Source: Spirosoma endbachense | GTDB taxonomy: Bacteria; Bacteroidota; Bacteroidia; Cytophagales; Spirosomataceae | Assembly (NCBI RefSeq): GCF_010233585.1 | Contig: NZ_CP045997.1 | Coordinates: 1,289,244-1,353,243 of the forward strand | Reading direction: 5' to 3' | DNA length: 64,000 bases | Part shown: one piece after another, positions 1 through 8,019 of the stretch | How positions within the stretch are numbered: position 1 is the stretch's first letter | How the letters are laid out: the number at the start of each line of letters is the position of its first letter | Program-made: the position numbers and the translations under genes | The notes under the pieces: model-generated | The model's database searches: none | The model's input: only the letters and a program-made list of their open reading frames with translations | What the model was told of the DNA's origin: nothing

Positions 1-1
1 G

Positions 2-1507
2 CTGTTTATCCTGCTCATTGCCTGTATCAATTTCATGAATCTGGCAACGGCCCGCTCGGCAATGCGTGCCAAAGAAGTGGGCGTCAGAAAAGTGGTTGGT
101 GCTTTACGTTCGTCGTTGATCGGACAGTTTTTGAGTGAATCAATCGTTACGAGTTTAGTAGCCGTTGTGTTGGCATTCGGGCTGGTTTGGGCAGTTTTGC
201 CAACCTTTAATGCCTTATTCGGAAAACAGATCGTACTTAATCTTGCCGAGCCGACACTCTGGCTCATCGTCACAATGCTGGTGCTGATAACCGGCTTTCT
301 ATCAGGAAGCTACCCAGCTCTGTTTCTATCATCGCTGCAACCCATCAAAATTCTCAAGGGTCGCTTACAGTTCGGTTCCGGGCCTGCGCTGTTTCGGCGG
401 GCGTTGGTTGTCTTTCAGTTTTCGCTCTCTATTTTCCTGATTGTTGGCATGCTGGTTGTGGGTAAACAGATGGATTATCTGCGGACCAAGAACCTGGGTC
501 TTGATCGTGAAAACGTGGTTTATGTACCCCTGGAAGGCGAAATTGCTCAGCCTAAAAAGCTGGAACCATTCCGACAGGAGGTACTACGGGCACCATCCAT
601 TGCATCGGCATCAACGGCGATGTCGCTACCTGTAAGTGTACAGAGCACATCCGGCGATTTGAACTGGACGGGCAAAGACCCGGCTCTGCAAACAACCGTC
701 TCAGCGATGGCTATCGGGGCCGATTTCATTAAAACGATGAATATCAAATTGGTAGGTGGTCGCGATTTTCGGGCAGATAGTCCCGCCGATTCATCAAATT
801 ACCTGATCAACGAAGCCACGGCTAAACTGATGGGAATGAAAGACCCCGTTGGTAAAGAAATCACGTTTTGGAGCGGAAAAGGGCGAATTGTCGGGCTGAT
901 GAAAGATTTTCATTTGACTTCATTACACGAAGCCATTAATCCTTTGGTATTGGTTTTTAACCCATTGAATACAAGTTATTTGCTGGTAAAAACCCGTGCT
1001 GGTCAAACCCAGCAGGCCATCGCCGATTTAGAACGGATCACGAAGGAGTTTAATCCGAATTACCCCTTCAACTATCATTTTGTTGACGAAGCCTACGAAA
1101 AATTATACCGTAGTGAACAGCAGGTGAACGCTCTCGTCAATTATTTTGGCATGCTTGCTATTCTGATTTCGTGTCTGGGATTATTTGCCCTCGCAGCATT
1201 TACTGCTGAGCAGCGCACCAAAGAAATTGGGGTACGCAAAGTGCTGGGCGCCAGTGTCACAAACATCATTGGGTTGCTTTCTAAAGACTTCCTGAAACTC
1301 GTCGTTATTGCACTTGTTTTGGCTTCGCCGTTAGCCTGGTGGGCTGTGAGTACATGGCTGGGGACGTTTGCGTACCAGACAGAATTGACCTGGTGGATTT
1401 TCGGTGTTGCTGGTCTGCTGGCACTATTAATCGCTTTTCTAACGGTAAGCTATCAGAGCATTAAAGCGGCCCTGATGAATCCGATTACGAGTTTACGAAG
1501 CGAATAA
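2..1507 (+). CDS. Orphan FtsX/MacB-like ABC permease P1 (5'-truncated by window)
   Basis: This is the last 501 residues of a double FtsX-type permease whose first part lies before the window. The open frame runs in from base 2. The first ATG (position 35) is the Met of the conserved ACINFMNL segment inside the first FtsX domain, so it is not the real start. Visible in order are coupling motif 1 (AKEVGVRKVVGA), the SGSYPALFLSS segment at the end of FtsX domain 1, a TM helix beginning RRALVVFQFSLS, a MacB-like periplasmic domain, FtsX domain 2 with coupling motif 2 (TKEIGVRKVLGA), and the C-terminal tail. It most resembles P19 and P13 (shared TKNLGxDRENxVY). The tail reads NPITSLRSE where most copies have NPVKSLRSE. 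Family membership is secure; the substrate is unknown. Confidence 0.93.
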   Translation: MFILLIACINFMNLATARSAMRAKEVGVRKVVGALRSSLIGQFLSESIVTSLVAVVLAFGLVWAVLPTFNALFGKQIVLNLAEPTLWLIVTMLVLITGFLSGSYPALFLSSLQPIKILKGRLQFGSGPALFRRALVVFQFSLSIFLIVGMLVVGKQMDYLRTKNLGLDRENVVYVPLEGEIAQPKKLEPFRQEVLRAPSIASASTAMSLPVSVQSTSGDLNWTGKDPALQTTVSAMAIGADFIKTMNIKLVGGRDFRADSPADSSNYLINEATAKLMGMKDPVGKEITFWSGKGRIVGLMKDFHLTSLHEAINPLVLVFNPLNTSYLLVKTRAGQTQQAIADLERITKEFNPNYPFNYHFVDEAYEKLYRSEQQVNALVNYFGMLAILISCLGLFALAAFTAEQRTKEIGVRKVLGASVTNIIGLLSKDFLKLVVIALVLASPLAWWAVSTWLGTFAYQTELTWWIFGVAGLLALLIAFLTVSYQSIKAALMNPITSLRSE

Positions 1508-1542
1508 ATGACCTTAAACGGTATGAAGTAGCTTTTTCTTTT

Positions 1543-1581
1543 TTCTGCTCGCTACTGGCCTGGTGCTTTTAGCGAGCAGAA
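1543..1581 (+). repeat. Intergenic hairpin after P1
   Basis: Arms 1543-1553 and 1571-1581 are perfect 11-bp complements with a 17-nt loop, lying 36 bp after the P1 stop. No adjacent T-run follows the second arm, so termination is possible but not certain; an mRNA-stabilising role is the alternative. Confidence 0.5.
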
Positions 1582-1652
1582 TCATTTGTAGGAAGCGTAG
1601 TCTGCCGAAAAGTTTGTTGAGTCCTAATAGGTACGTAGATGACTGTTGAAAA

Positions 1653-1660
1653 TAAATTTG
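1653..1660 (+). promoter_or_regulatory. Candidate -7 promoter box for P2
   Basis: TAAATTTG matches the Bacteroidota -7 consensus TAnnTTTG and lies 28 bp before the P2 start codon, beyond the hairpin that follows P1. No clear -33 element was seen. Confidence 0.4.
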
Positions 1661-1688
1661 AGCTAAAAATATACTGATAATCATTCGT

Positions 1689-4106
1689 ATGCTGCGCAAT
1701 TATCTGAAAATAGCCTTCCGCACGCTCTGGAAAAACAGTACACATTCACTGATTAACATTGTTGGTTTGTCGGTCGCGTTTGGGACATGTGTACTGCTTT
1801 TTCTGACAGCCACCTTTGAACTATCCTATGACCGGTTTCATACCGATTCAGACCGGCTTTTTCGTCTCTATTTCCTGTCCTCCAACCGGGATGGTACGCC
1901 CGACAAAAGTAGCACGATGCCTTATCCGATTTCGCCCGCACTCAAAGCGGAGTTTCCGGAGATCGAAGGGGTTTCCCGCTATTTTAACCGAACGGCGAGC
2001 GTTCGGCGGAAAGATCAGACGTACGGCAAAAACGTCAGAATGGTCGGTGCTGATTTCCTGAAAATGTTCACGTTTCCCCTCCTGAAAGGTAATTCAGGAA
2101 CGGCGATGAATAGCTTGAGTGACATTGTCATCAGCGAGAGCATGGCCAGGGATATTTTCGGAATGGAAGAACCACTCGGTAAACCACTCCAGCTTCGGAT
2201 GAATAACACCTGGCAGGCCTTTACGGTCACAGGTGTGGTTAGTGATGCGCCTAAAAATTCAACATTCGATTACGATGCGCTTATTCGAAGCGAAAACGCG
2301 GGCGACTATGAAGAAAATAAAAGCCGTTGGGATCATGGTAATCATGATGTCTACGTCAAACTAAAAGCAGGTACGGACCCGCAAACGCTGCAAAGGCGGA
2401 CGCAGGCATTCATGGACAAATACTTTGCGAAAGACAATAAAGAGCAAAAGGAGCTAGGCTATCCAAAAAATGAGCTGGGTTTCCAGCGAAGCCTGATTTT
2501 ACAACCCCTATTAACTGTTCACTTTGATACCGAAACCACGCATGGGCTTGGTATTAGCCGCACCTACGTAGTCACGTTGTTGCTGGTTGGGTTCTTCATC
2601 CTGGCGATTGCCTGTATTAATTTTATCAACCTCACAATTGCTCAATCGTTCTCACGGGCGCGCGAAGTGGGCGTTCGGAAGTCACTGGGCGCACAGCGTG
2701 TCCAGTTATTTGGGCAAATATGGGGCGAAACACTGATGCTTTGTCTGGGCGCTTTATTGATTGGATTAGGGTTAGCTTATTCGGCCTTACCTTACTTTAA
2801 TCGATCGTTTCAAAGCCATCTGACATTGGCCGATTTTTTGAAACCAAGCGTATTGCTTATTACCGGATTCGGTTTTCTGGGCATTACACTGGTGGCTGGC
2901 GGCTATCCATCCTGGTTCGTAACACGCTTCAACGCCGTTGAGGTACTAAAAGGGAGAGTGAAGATGAGTCGACCCGGCTTGCTCCGTAATTCGCTCATTG
3001 TTACCCAGTTTACCATTGCTTGCCTGCTTATTGTGTGTACAGTCATTGTACGTCAGCAGATCAATTATTTACAACAGAAACCGATGGGCCTTGATAAGGA
3101 ACAGGTTGTCAGCATACCGGTAGGGAACGAATTGAATGGTAACGATGCGCTGAAAACCATGCGCGACCGACTGGCTAATCAACCAAACATAGCCGCCGTA
3201 TCGGGTTCGGGCGTTAACATTGGGGCAGGGCTGGATGGAAGCTCATCGCGCATGATGTATGGCTTTCTGTATGGCAAACGGAATATCACCTGCGATTGGC
3301 TACGGATTGATACTGATTACCTGAAAACGATGGGTGTCAAATTACTACAAGGCCGTGATTTTAGTACATCGTTCAGTACCGATTCGAGTTCGGCCATACT
3401 CATTACGCAAAGTATGGCAAAGCAGTTGGGAGAAGCCAACCCAGTTGGTAAGTTCATCAAGCCTGATAACAAAGAGTTTCAGATCGTTGGTGTTGTCTCT
3501 GACTTCAATCTGTATTCACTGCATCAGGAAGCCAAGCCCATTGCGCTGCAAATGCAATCGAACTCTCCCATTCAATACATTCTGGTTCGGGTAAATCCTC
3601 AAAACCTGACCGGCGCGGTGGAAAGCATTAAAAAAGCCTGGAAGACGGTTGCGCCGAAGCAGGAGTTTATTGGGTCATTCCTGGATGAAAACACCGAACG
3701 CTGGTATAAAAAAGAACAGCGGTTGGCTACCATCTTCTCATCGGCCGCCGGGGTCGCTATTTTATTGTCGTGTATGGGACTGTTTTCCATTGCGTTAATA
3801 TCGATCCAGCAACGGACCAAAGAAATTGGGGTACGCAAAGTGCTGGGCGCTTCCGTAACCAGCATCGTAACCCTGCTTTCGAAAGATTTTCTGAAACTTG
3901 TTTTGATTGCCATAGTCGTTGCCTCACCCATTGCGTGGTGGGCCATGAATAAATGGTTGCAGGACTTTGCCTATAAGATTGATATTGACTGGTGGGTGTT
4001 TGTACTGGCAGGCGCATTAGCCATTGCCATCGCGCTGATAACCGTTAGTTTCCAAAGTATTAAGGCCGCCCTGATGAATCCAGTAAAATCATTACGTTCC
4101 GAATAG
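1689..4106 (+). CDS. Orphan FtsX/MacB-like ABC permease P2
   Basis: An inner-membrane double FtsX permease of 805 residues without a prefix domain. The ATG gives the standard N-terminus MLRNYLKIAFRTL, followed by TM1 (about residues 20-42), periplasmic MacB-like domain 1, FtsX domain 1 with coupling motif REVGVRKSLGA near residue 326, a mid-protein TM (about 425-450), periplasmic domain 2, FtsX domain 2 with TKEIGVRKVLGA near residue 712, and the tail NPVKSLRSE. It is slightly unusual in having AGGYPSWFVTRF where most copies have AGSYPALFLSSF, and an LTIAQS segment in place of LATARS. It probably has its own promoter, because a 181-bp gap with a hairpin and a TAAATTTG box precedes it. By analogy with MacB and LolCE it could move or sense envelope molecules using an ATPase supplied in trans; that role is inferred. 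Confidence 0.93.
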   Translation: MLRNYLKIAFRTLWKNSTHSLINIVGLSVAFGTCVLLFLTATFELSYDRFHTDSDRLFRLYFLSSNRDGTPDKSSTMPYPISPALKAEFPEIEGVSRYFNRTASVRRKDQTYGKNVRMVGADFLKMFTFPLLKGNSGTAMNSLSDIVISESMARDIFGMEEPLGKPLQLRMNNTWQAFTVTGVVSDAPKNSTFDYDALIRSENAGDYEENKSRWDHGNHDVYVKLKAGTDPQTLQRRTQAFMDKYFAKDNKEQKELGYPKNELGFQRSLILQPLLTVHFDTETTHGLGISRTYVVTLLLVGFFILAIACINFINLTIAQSFSRAREVGVRKSLGAQRVQLFGQIWGETLMLCLGALLIGLGLAYSALPYFNRSFQSHLTLADFLKPSVLLITGFGFLGITLVAGGYPSWFVTRFNAVEVLKGRVKMSRPGLLRNSLIVTQFTIACLLIVCTVIVRQQINYLQQKPMGLDKEQVVSIPVGNELNGNDALKTMRDRLANQPNIAAVSGSGVNIGAGLDGSSSRMMYGFLYGKRNITCDWLRIDTDYLKTMGVKLLQGRDFSTSFSTDSSSAILITQSMAKQLGEANPVGKFIKPDNKEFQIVGVVSDFNLYSLHQEAKPIALQMQSNSPIQYILVRVNPQNLTGAVESIKKAWKTVAPKQEFIGSFLDENTERWYKKEQRLATIFSSAAGVAILLSCMGLFSIALISIQQRTKEIGVRKVLGASVTSIVTLLSKDFLKLVLIAIVVASPIAWWAMNKWLQDFAYKIDIDWWVFVLAGALAIAIALITVSFQSIKAALMNPVKSLRSE

Positions 4107-4108
4107 TC

Positions 4109-4149
4109 TAGAGCCACAAGTATATCACTGCGAGATGCCTGTGGCTCTA
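4109..4149 (+). repeat. Hairpin immediately after P2 stop
   Basis: Perfect 10-bp arms (4109-4118 and 4140-4149) with a 21-nt loop begin two bases after the P2 stop. No T-run follows, so it is more likely an mRNA processing or stability element than a strong terminator. Confidence 0.45.
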
Positions 4150-4170
4150 AATAGCACAAATCCTAAAACC

Positions 4171-4365
4171 ATGCTTACTCAACTATACGAAAAATTAAGT
4201 GCACGACGGGATGCACTGGTCGCCTTATATGGCCATCGAAGCGGCTTGAGAGATTGTAATCCAGACGCTTATTCGCATTATCTGCAGGAAATCCGGGATT
4301 TGAACCGTCAGTTACGATTATTACGAGTAAGACTGATGAACAATTCTGGTCATCTGGCTGGCTAA
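4171..4365 (+). CDS. Small hypothetical protein (64 aa)
   Basis: A short frame between P2 and P3 that I do not recognise. The in-frame GTG/ATG region upstream (from 4135) overlaps a hairpin arm, so the ATG at 4171 is preferred. That ATG follows the leader CCTAAAACC, very like the leader before several permease starts (for example before P5). The product is hydrophilic and leucine/arginine-rich (LNRQLRLLRVRL near the C-terminus), which suggests a short amphipathic or coiled-coil helix. It has no signal peptide and no TM segment. It is not a recognisable permease fragment. It ends 33 bp before P3 and could be co-transcribed. It could also be a chance frame. Confidence 0.4.
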   Translation: MLTQLYEKLSARRDALVALYGHRSGLRDCNPDAYSHYLQEIRDLNRQLRLLRVRLMNNSGHLAG

Positions 4366-4398
4366 TCTGATAACTGGTTACTACATAAATTTTTGATC

Positions 4399-6849
4399 AT
4401 GTTCCTCAACTACCTTAAAATCGCGTACCGAAATCTGCTTCGTCAGATGAGTTTTTCCGTCATCAACATTGTCGGGTTGACAGTCGGACTAACCTGTTGC
4501 TTTCTGATTCTGCTCTTTGTTCGACACGAACTTAGCTACGATACATTTCATCAGAAATTTGACCGGATTTATCGGATTTCGTATTTACCCAAATTTGCCG
4601 GTTTGACGGAGCCGCTGGCCTTGACGCCACCGCCAGTTTCTCCGCTATTGACAGGTGCATTTTCGGAAATTGAGAAATCAGCACGCGTGTATAGAAGTAG
4701 TGCGACGATTGAAGTGCCTAGCCTGCAACAGACCCGGCCAGTGAAATACGATGAAGAACGATTTTTCTTTGGCGACTCGACATTGCTCGATATTTTCTCG
4801 TTCAATTTCCGACAAGGTAATGCCCGAACAGCACTGAAAGACAAGTTTACCGTTGTAATCACCGACGAAATAGCCGCCAAATATTTTGGTGCGCAAAACC
4901 CGCTTGGTAAAACCCTGATCTATGAAGGACAACATCCATTGCGCGTAACGGGTGTTGTAGATAAGTTTCCGGATAACTCGCACATTCATATTGATCTGCT
5001 CTCGAATTATGAGACAATGTTTGCCACTGAAAGCGATCTGGTTCGGGAAAATCTCCCGCAAAACTGGGTTATTTCGCATGGATATACCTATGTGCTGTTG
5101 CGGCCCGGCCGATCGCCCGAATCGGTGAATGCCCGATTCCCCAAATTTTTGCTCGATCATGCCAATAAACAGTTCGCTAACGACATTGTCTATTCGCTCG
5201 AACCGCTGAAAGACATTCACCTTCGTTCTGACGCACAGAGTGGGCCTGAGCCTTCGGGAAGCATGACCTACATTTATGTATTTATTGGCATTGCAGTAAT
5301 TACACTGCTGATTGCCTGTATCAATTTTGTGAATCTATCGACGGCACGTTCGCTCAGGCGGGCCAAAGAAGTTGGTATTCGTAAAGTGCTTGGTAGTGAA
5401 AAGAAGCAACTCATTGGGCAGTTTCTGGGAGAGTCAGTATTGCTTAGCAGTATTGCCTTACTGCTTTCTCTATTTCTGATTGCTTTACTGCTGCCCGTAT
5501 TGAATAATCTGACCGGTAAACAGCTTACGATCAGTTATTTTCTGACCAATGGCGGGTTAATCCTGCTGTTTGTCGGAATGGGCTTATTGACCGGGCTATT
5601 GGCAGGTAGTTATCCCGCTTTTTTTGTATCCGGTTTCCAGCCGATAACAACGCTTAAAGGCAATTTTGTGAGCGGCAAAGCGCGGGGTGGCGCAGTACGG
5701 CAAGTATTGTTAGGCGCGCAGTTTGTGGCATCGATCGCGTTGATTATCGGGGCTATAATTTCGTTCCAGCAGCTTCGGTATATGAAAGATCAACCGCTGG
5801 GTTTCGATAAAGACTTTATCATCACCGCCAATACCCGAAATGATAAAATTACGAACGTATTTGCCACGCGTACCGACAGTGCTTATCTACGACTGAAGAC
5901 TTTTCGGGAGGTTCTGCTTAAAAATCCGCACGTTAAAGAAGTAACGTTATCGACCCGTCGAATGGGTGATGGTGCGGTACGGCGAAATGTGATTCCTGAG
6001 GGACACACACCCGATGACAATCTGTTTGTTGGGGCGATGGGCGTTGATCACAATTTTGCTGAAATGTATGGATTGACCTTTGTGGCCGGACGCAATTTTT
6101 CTGAAGCCTATCCGACTGATAAAACCTCGGCGTTCCTGATTAATGAAACGGGCGTAAAGCAACTCGGCTGGAAGTCGCCAGATGCAGCCATCGGCAGGTC
6201 TGTAAATCTCGAAGGCAAACAGGGTAAGATTGTTGGCGTGCTGAAAGACTTTCATAATCAATCGCTTCAGAACCCGATTGAAGGTATGCTATTGACCATC
6301 GATCAGCCGCTATTGACATTATTCTCGATTAAAATTCAGCCTCAGCAGGTTCCCGAAACACTAGACGCGATACGGCAGGAGTGGGATCGGTATTTTCCAG
6401 AGAAAGTATTTGCTTATGAATTTGTTGATCAGAATCTGGCACAGCGCTACGAACGGGAACAACGGTTGAGTAAACTCATTAGTTATTTTGCCGGACTGGC
6501 CATTCTGATTTCATGCCTGGGCTTATTTGGGTTGGTATCACTCGTAACGCAGCAGAAAACAAAAGAAATTGGCATTCGGAAAGTATTAGGCGCGTCAGTC
6601 ACGAATATTGTTCGACTTGTGTCGAAAGATTTTGTCATTTTGGTCCTGATTGCACTTGTCATTGCTTCTCCGGTTGCGTGGTGGGCCATGAACAAATGGC
6701 TAATGGCCTTTGCCTATCGGATTGACATTCACTGGTGGGTGTTTGCACTGGCAGGCTTACTGGTTGTTATTGTAACAATACTAACCGTTAGCTTCCAGAG
6801 CATTAAAGCAGCCCTGGTTAATCCGGTCAAAAGTTTGCGGGCGGAATAG
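4399..6849 (+). CDS. Orphan FtsX/MacB-like ABC permease P3
   Basis: A double FtsX permease of 816 residues without prefix. A TTG six bases earlier would add two residues, but ATG 4399 gives the conserved MFLNYLKIAYRNL and is preferred. TM1 lies in the segment INIVGLTVGLTCCFLILL, domain 1 carries the usual FGAQNPLGKTL and DKFPDNSHIHIDLL signatures, and coupling motif 1 (AKEVGIRKVLGS) is near residue 324. Coupling motif 2 (TKEIGIRKVLGA) is near residue 723, inside a context with VTQQK rather than the common AEQR. The tail is NPVKSLRAE. Periplasmic domain 2 is longer than average (an extra stretch after TANTRND). It is followed by a 198-bp gap that holds a TGTCC-N6-GGACA dyad, so transcription probably pauses or ends there. 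Confidence 0.93.
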   Translation: MFLNYLKIAYRNLLRQMSFSVINIVGLTVGLTCCFLILLFVRHELSYDTFHQKFDRIYRISYLPKFAGLTEPLALTPPPVSPLLTGAFSEIEKSARVYRSSATIEVPSLQQTRPVKYDEERFFFGDSTLLDIFSFNFRQGNARTALKDKFTVVITDEIAAKYFGAQNPLGKTLIYEGQHPLRVTGVVDKFPDNSHIHIDLLSNYETMFATESDLVRENLPQNWVISHGYTYVLLRPGRSPESVNARFPKFLLDHANKQFANDIVYSLEPLKDIHLRSDAQSGPEPSGSMTYIYVFIGIAVITLLIACINFVNLSTARSLRRAKEVGIRKVLGSEKKQLIGQFLGESVLLSSIALLLSLFLIALLLPVLNNLTGKQLTISYFLTNGGLILLFVGMGLLTGLLAGSYPAFFVSGFQPITTLKGNFVSGKARGGAVRQVLLGAQFVASIALIIGAIISFQQLRYMKDQPLGFDKDFIITANTRNDKITNVFATRTDSAYLRLKTFREVLLKNPHVKEVTLSTRRMGDGAVRRNVIPEGHTPDDNLFVGAMGVDHNFAEMYGLTFVAGRNFSEAYPTDKTSAFLINETGVKQLGWKSPDAAIGRSVNLEGKQGKIVGVLKDFHNQSLQNPIEGMLLTIDQPLLTLFSIKIQPQQVPETLDAIRQEWDRYFPEKVFAYEFVDQNLAQRYEREQRLSKLISYFAGLAILISCLGLFGLVSLVTQQKTKEIGIRKVLGASVTNIVRLVSKDFVILVLIALVIASPVAWWAMNKWLMAFAYRIDIHWWVFALAGLLVVIVTILTVSFQSIKAALVNPVKSLRAE

Positions 6850-6884
6850 GCCGAATGACGGGTAAGCCGCTGTGTGATTCTGAT

Positions 6885-6921
6885 TGTCCACTGCCGTACG
6901 AAAAATGTCCGTTTTCGGACA
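6885..6921 (+). promoter_or_regulatory. Operator-like dyad TGTCC-N6-GGACA plus upstream half-site
   Basis: The perfect dyad at 6906-6921 (TGTCC, six bases, GGACA) has an extra TGTCC half-site at 6885-6889, 21 bp or two helical turns upstream. The dyad lies in a larger perfect palindrome (15-bp arms 6897-6911 and 6916-6930). The same dyad occurs upstream of the DUF2911 gene and of both padR genes. It is therefore read as a shared regulator-binding site for the secreted-protein gene at 7048; it could also fold as a terminator hairpin after P3. Confidence 0.55.
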
Positions 6922-7047
6922 TTTTTCGTATTGTATTCACTGTAATATATTGATATTTAGAAAGTTAATAGCTTGGCATGATCCTAGCTGGAAACATATA
7001 CGCACAACTATGCTCACCTCTAATTAAGACGCAACCGCTGCCGATTT

Positions 7048-7644
7048 ATGAAAACGCTACTTACCCTCCTCCTCCTTGCAGTCGGCTTTAGCGCAGTGGC
7101 GCAACGGTCATCGTTTAGCAAAGAAGTGACGACCGACGGTCAGCAACTTCGGATTCGTGTTGATGCTGAACAATCAGGGCGCTCCCTGCATTTCAATCGC
7201 TCATTCGATGTATCTGAACTGGATGCGAGAGCGGTTAAAGCATTGGAAAACCATATACTCGATTCGCTGGATCAGGAATTTGATGGTCGTTATGCGGGAG
7301 TATTCAATGAGCGTAAGCGCGACGTAAAGTACAAGAAGAAGCAGAATGATGAATCAACTGTTTCTATGGTTATCGTGAACACCAACGAAGACACGAACCG
7401 CGACGAAAAAATTGTTGCAACATCGAAGCATGAGTTATCGTCAAGTGATGTAGCTCCGGCATCAGTCATTCATCGGGAAGACAAAGAAAACGGTCGGCTC
7501 TGGATGCAATATACGTTCAAGAAAGACGGTGATGAACTCGTATTCGAGCGTACTGCTAATGTTCTCGGCAAAAGCGAGAGCGAAAAGAAGGCAATCATTC
7601 AGGAAACTGAACGTAGTCTGGGTATCAAATCCATGAATCAATAG
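7048..7644 (+). CDS. Secreted hypothetical protein (198 aa)
   Basis: I do not recognise a named family. The N-terminus MKTLLTLLLLAVGFSAVAQ is a clear Sec signal peptide, with cleavage likely after Ala18. The mature part is charged, rich in Lys, Asp and Glu, with no further TM helix and no cysteine; it contains a beta-prone central region and a helical, lysine-rich C-terminus. It is expected in the periplasm or at the cell surface. It has its own transcription unit: an operator-like dyad 127 bp upstream and a stem-loop with a T-run just downstream. Sharing that dyad with both padR genes suggests that its expression is linked to the permease regulon, which is the only functional clue. Confidence 0.75.
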   Translation: MKTLLTLLLLAVGFSAVAQRSSFSKEVTTDGQQLRIRVDAEQSGRSLHFNRSFDVSELDARAVKALENHILDSLDQEFDGRYAGVFNERKRDVKYKKKQNDESTVSMVIVNTNEDTNRDEKIVATSKHELSSSDVAPASVIHREDKENGRLWMQYTFKKDGDELVFERTANVLGKSESEKKAIIQETERSLGIKSMNQ

Positions 7645-8019
7645 GTAAAACTGCGTAGGGCAGGTGATTATAAGCAGGGAAATCGTTTCTCTGCTAAATT
7701 TTTTATGCCCTGACCAAGAAAATCATCTCCTTGTCCGAACCAAGTTGACGCCATCAGATAGTCAACTTTTGTAAGCGGTTATGGCTGTAAAAGAATAACA
7801 TTGATCGTATTGGTCACTGTTATTTTTATTTATAGGATGTTGCTTACAGGTAGAACGGAAATTGGCCGGGATTGTCGGGCTACTCCTTGCTGATCGTAAG
7901 TTTTTAATGCCGTAAAGCAGCGTTTCTGATCCCGATTGCATCTTTACGATGTCTGTGAGTAGCTCTCTGCACGGGGTTTTTGCTAATGCATGAGAAACGC
8001 TCAATCAACCCCTAACACT
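7645..8019 (+). other. 375-bp intergenic region with three stem-loops
   Basis: No credible gene was seen here. The region holds the stem-loop terminator at 7673-7704, a perfect 8-bp stem-loop (7742-7749 with 7761-7768) ending in TTTT, and a 7-bp stem-loop (7794-7800 with 7818-7824) followed by a T-rich run. A lone TGTCC half-site lies at 7732. Such dense termination would separate the secreted-protein gene from P4, so P4 must have its own promoter downstream, but no TAnnTTTG box was found. Confidence 0.4.
7673..7704 (+). terminator. Intrinsic terminator of the 7048 gene
   Basis: Arms 7673-7680 and 7688-7695 pair over 8 bp with one G-U pair and a 7-nt loop, followed within three bases by six T residues. 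It lies 29 bp after the stop codon. Confidence 0.6.

Noticed and set aside
35..37. ATG as start of P1
   Set aside because: The frame is open to the window edge and residues before this Met already match the family's first FtsX helix, so the gene begins outside the window.
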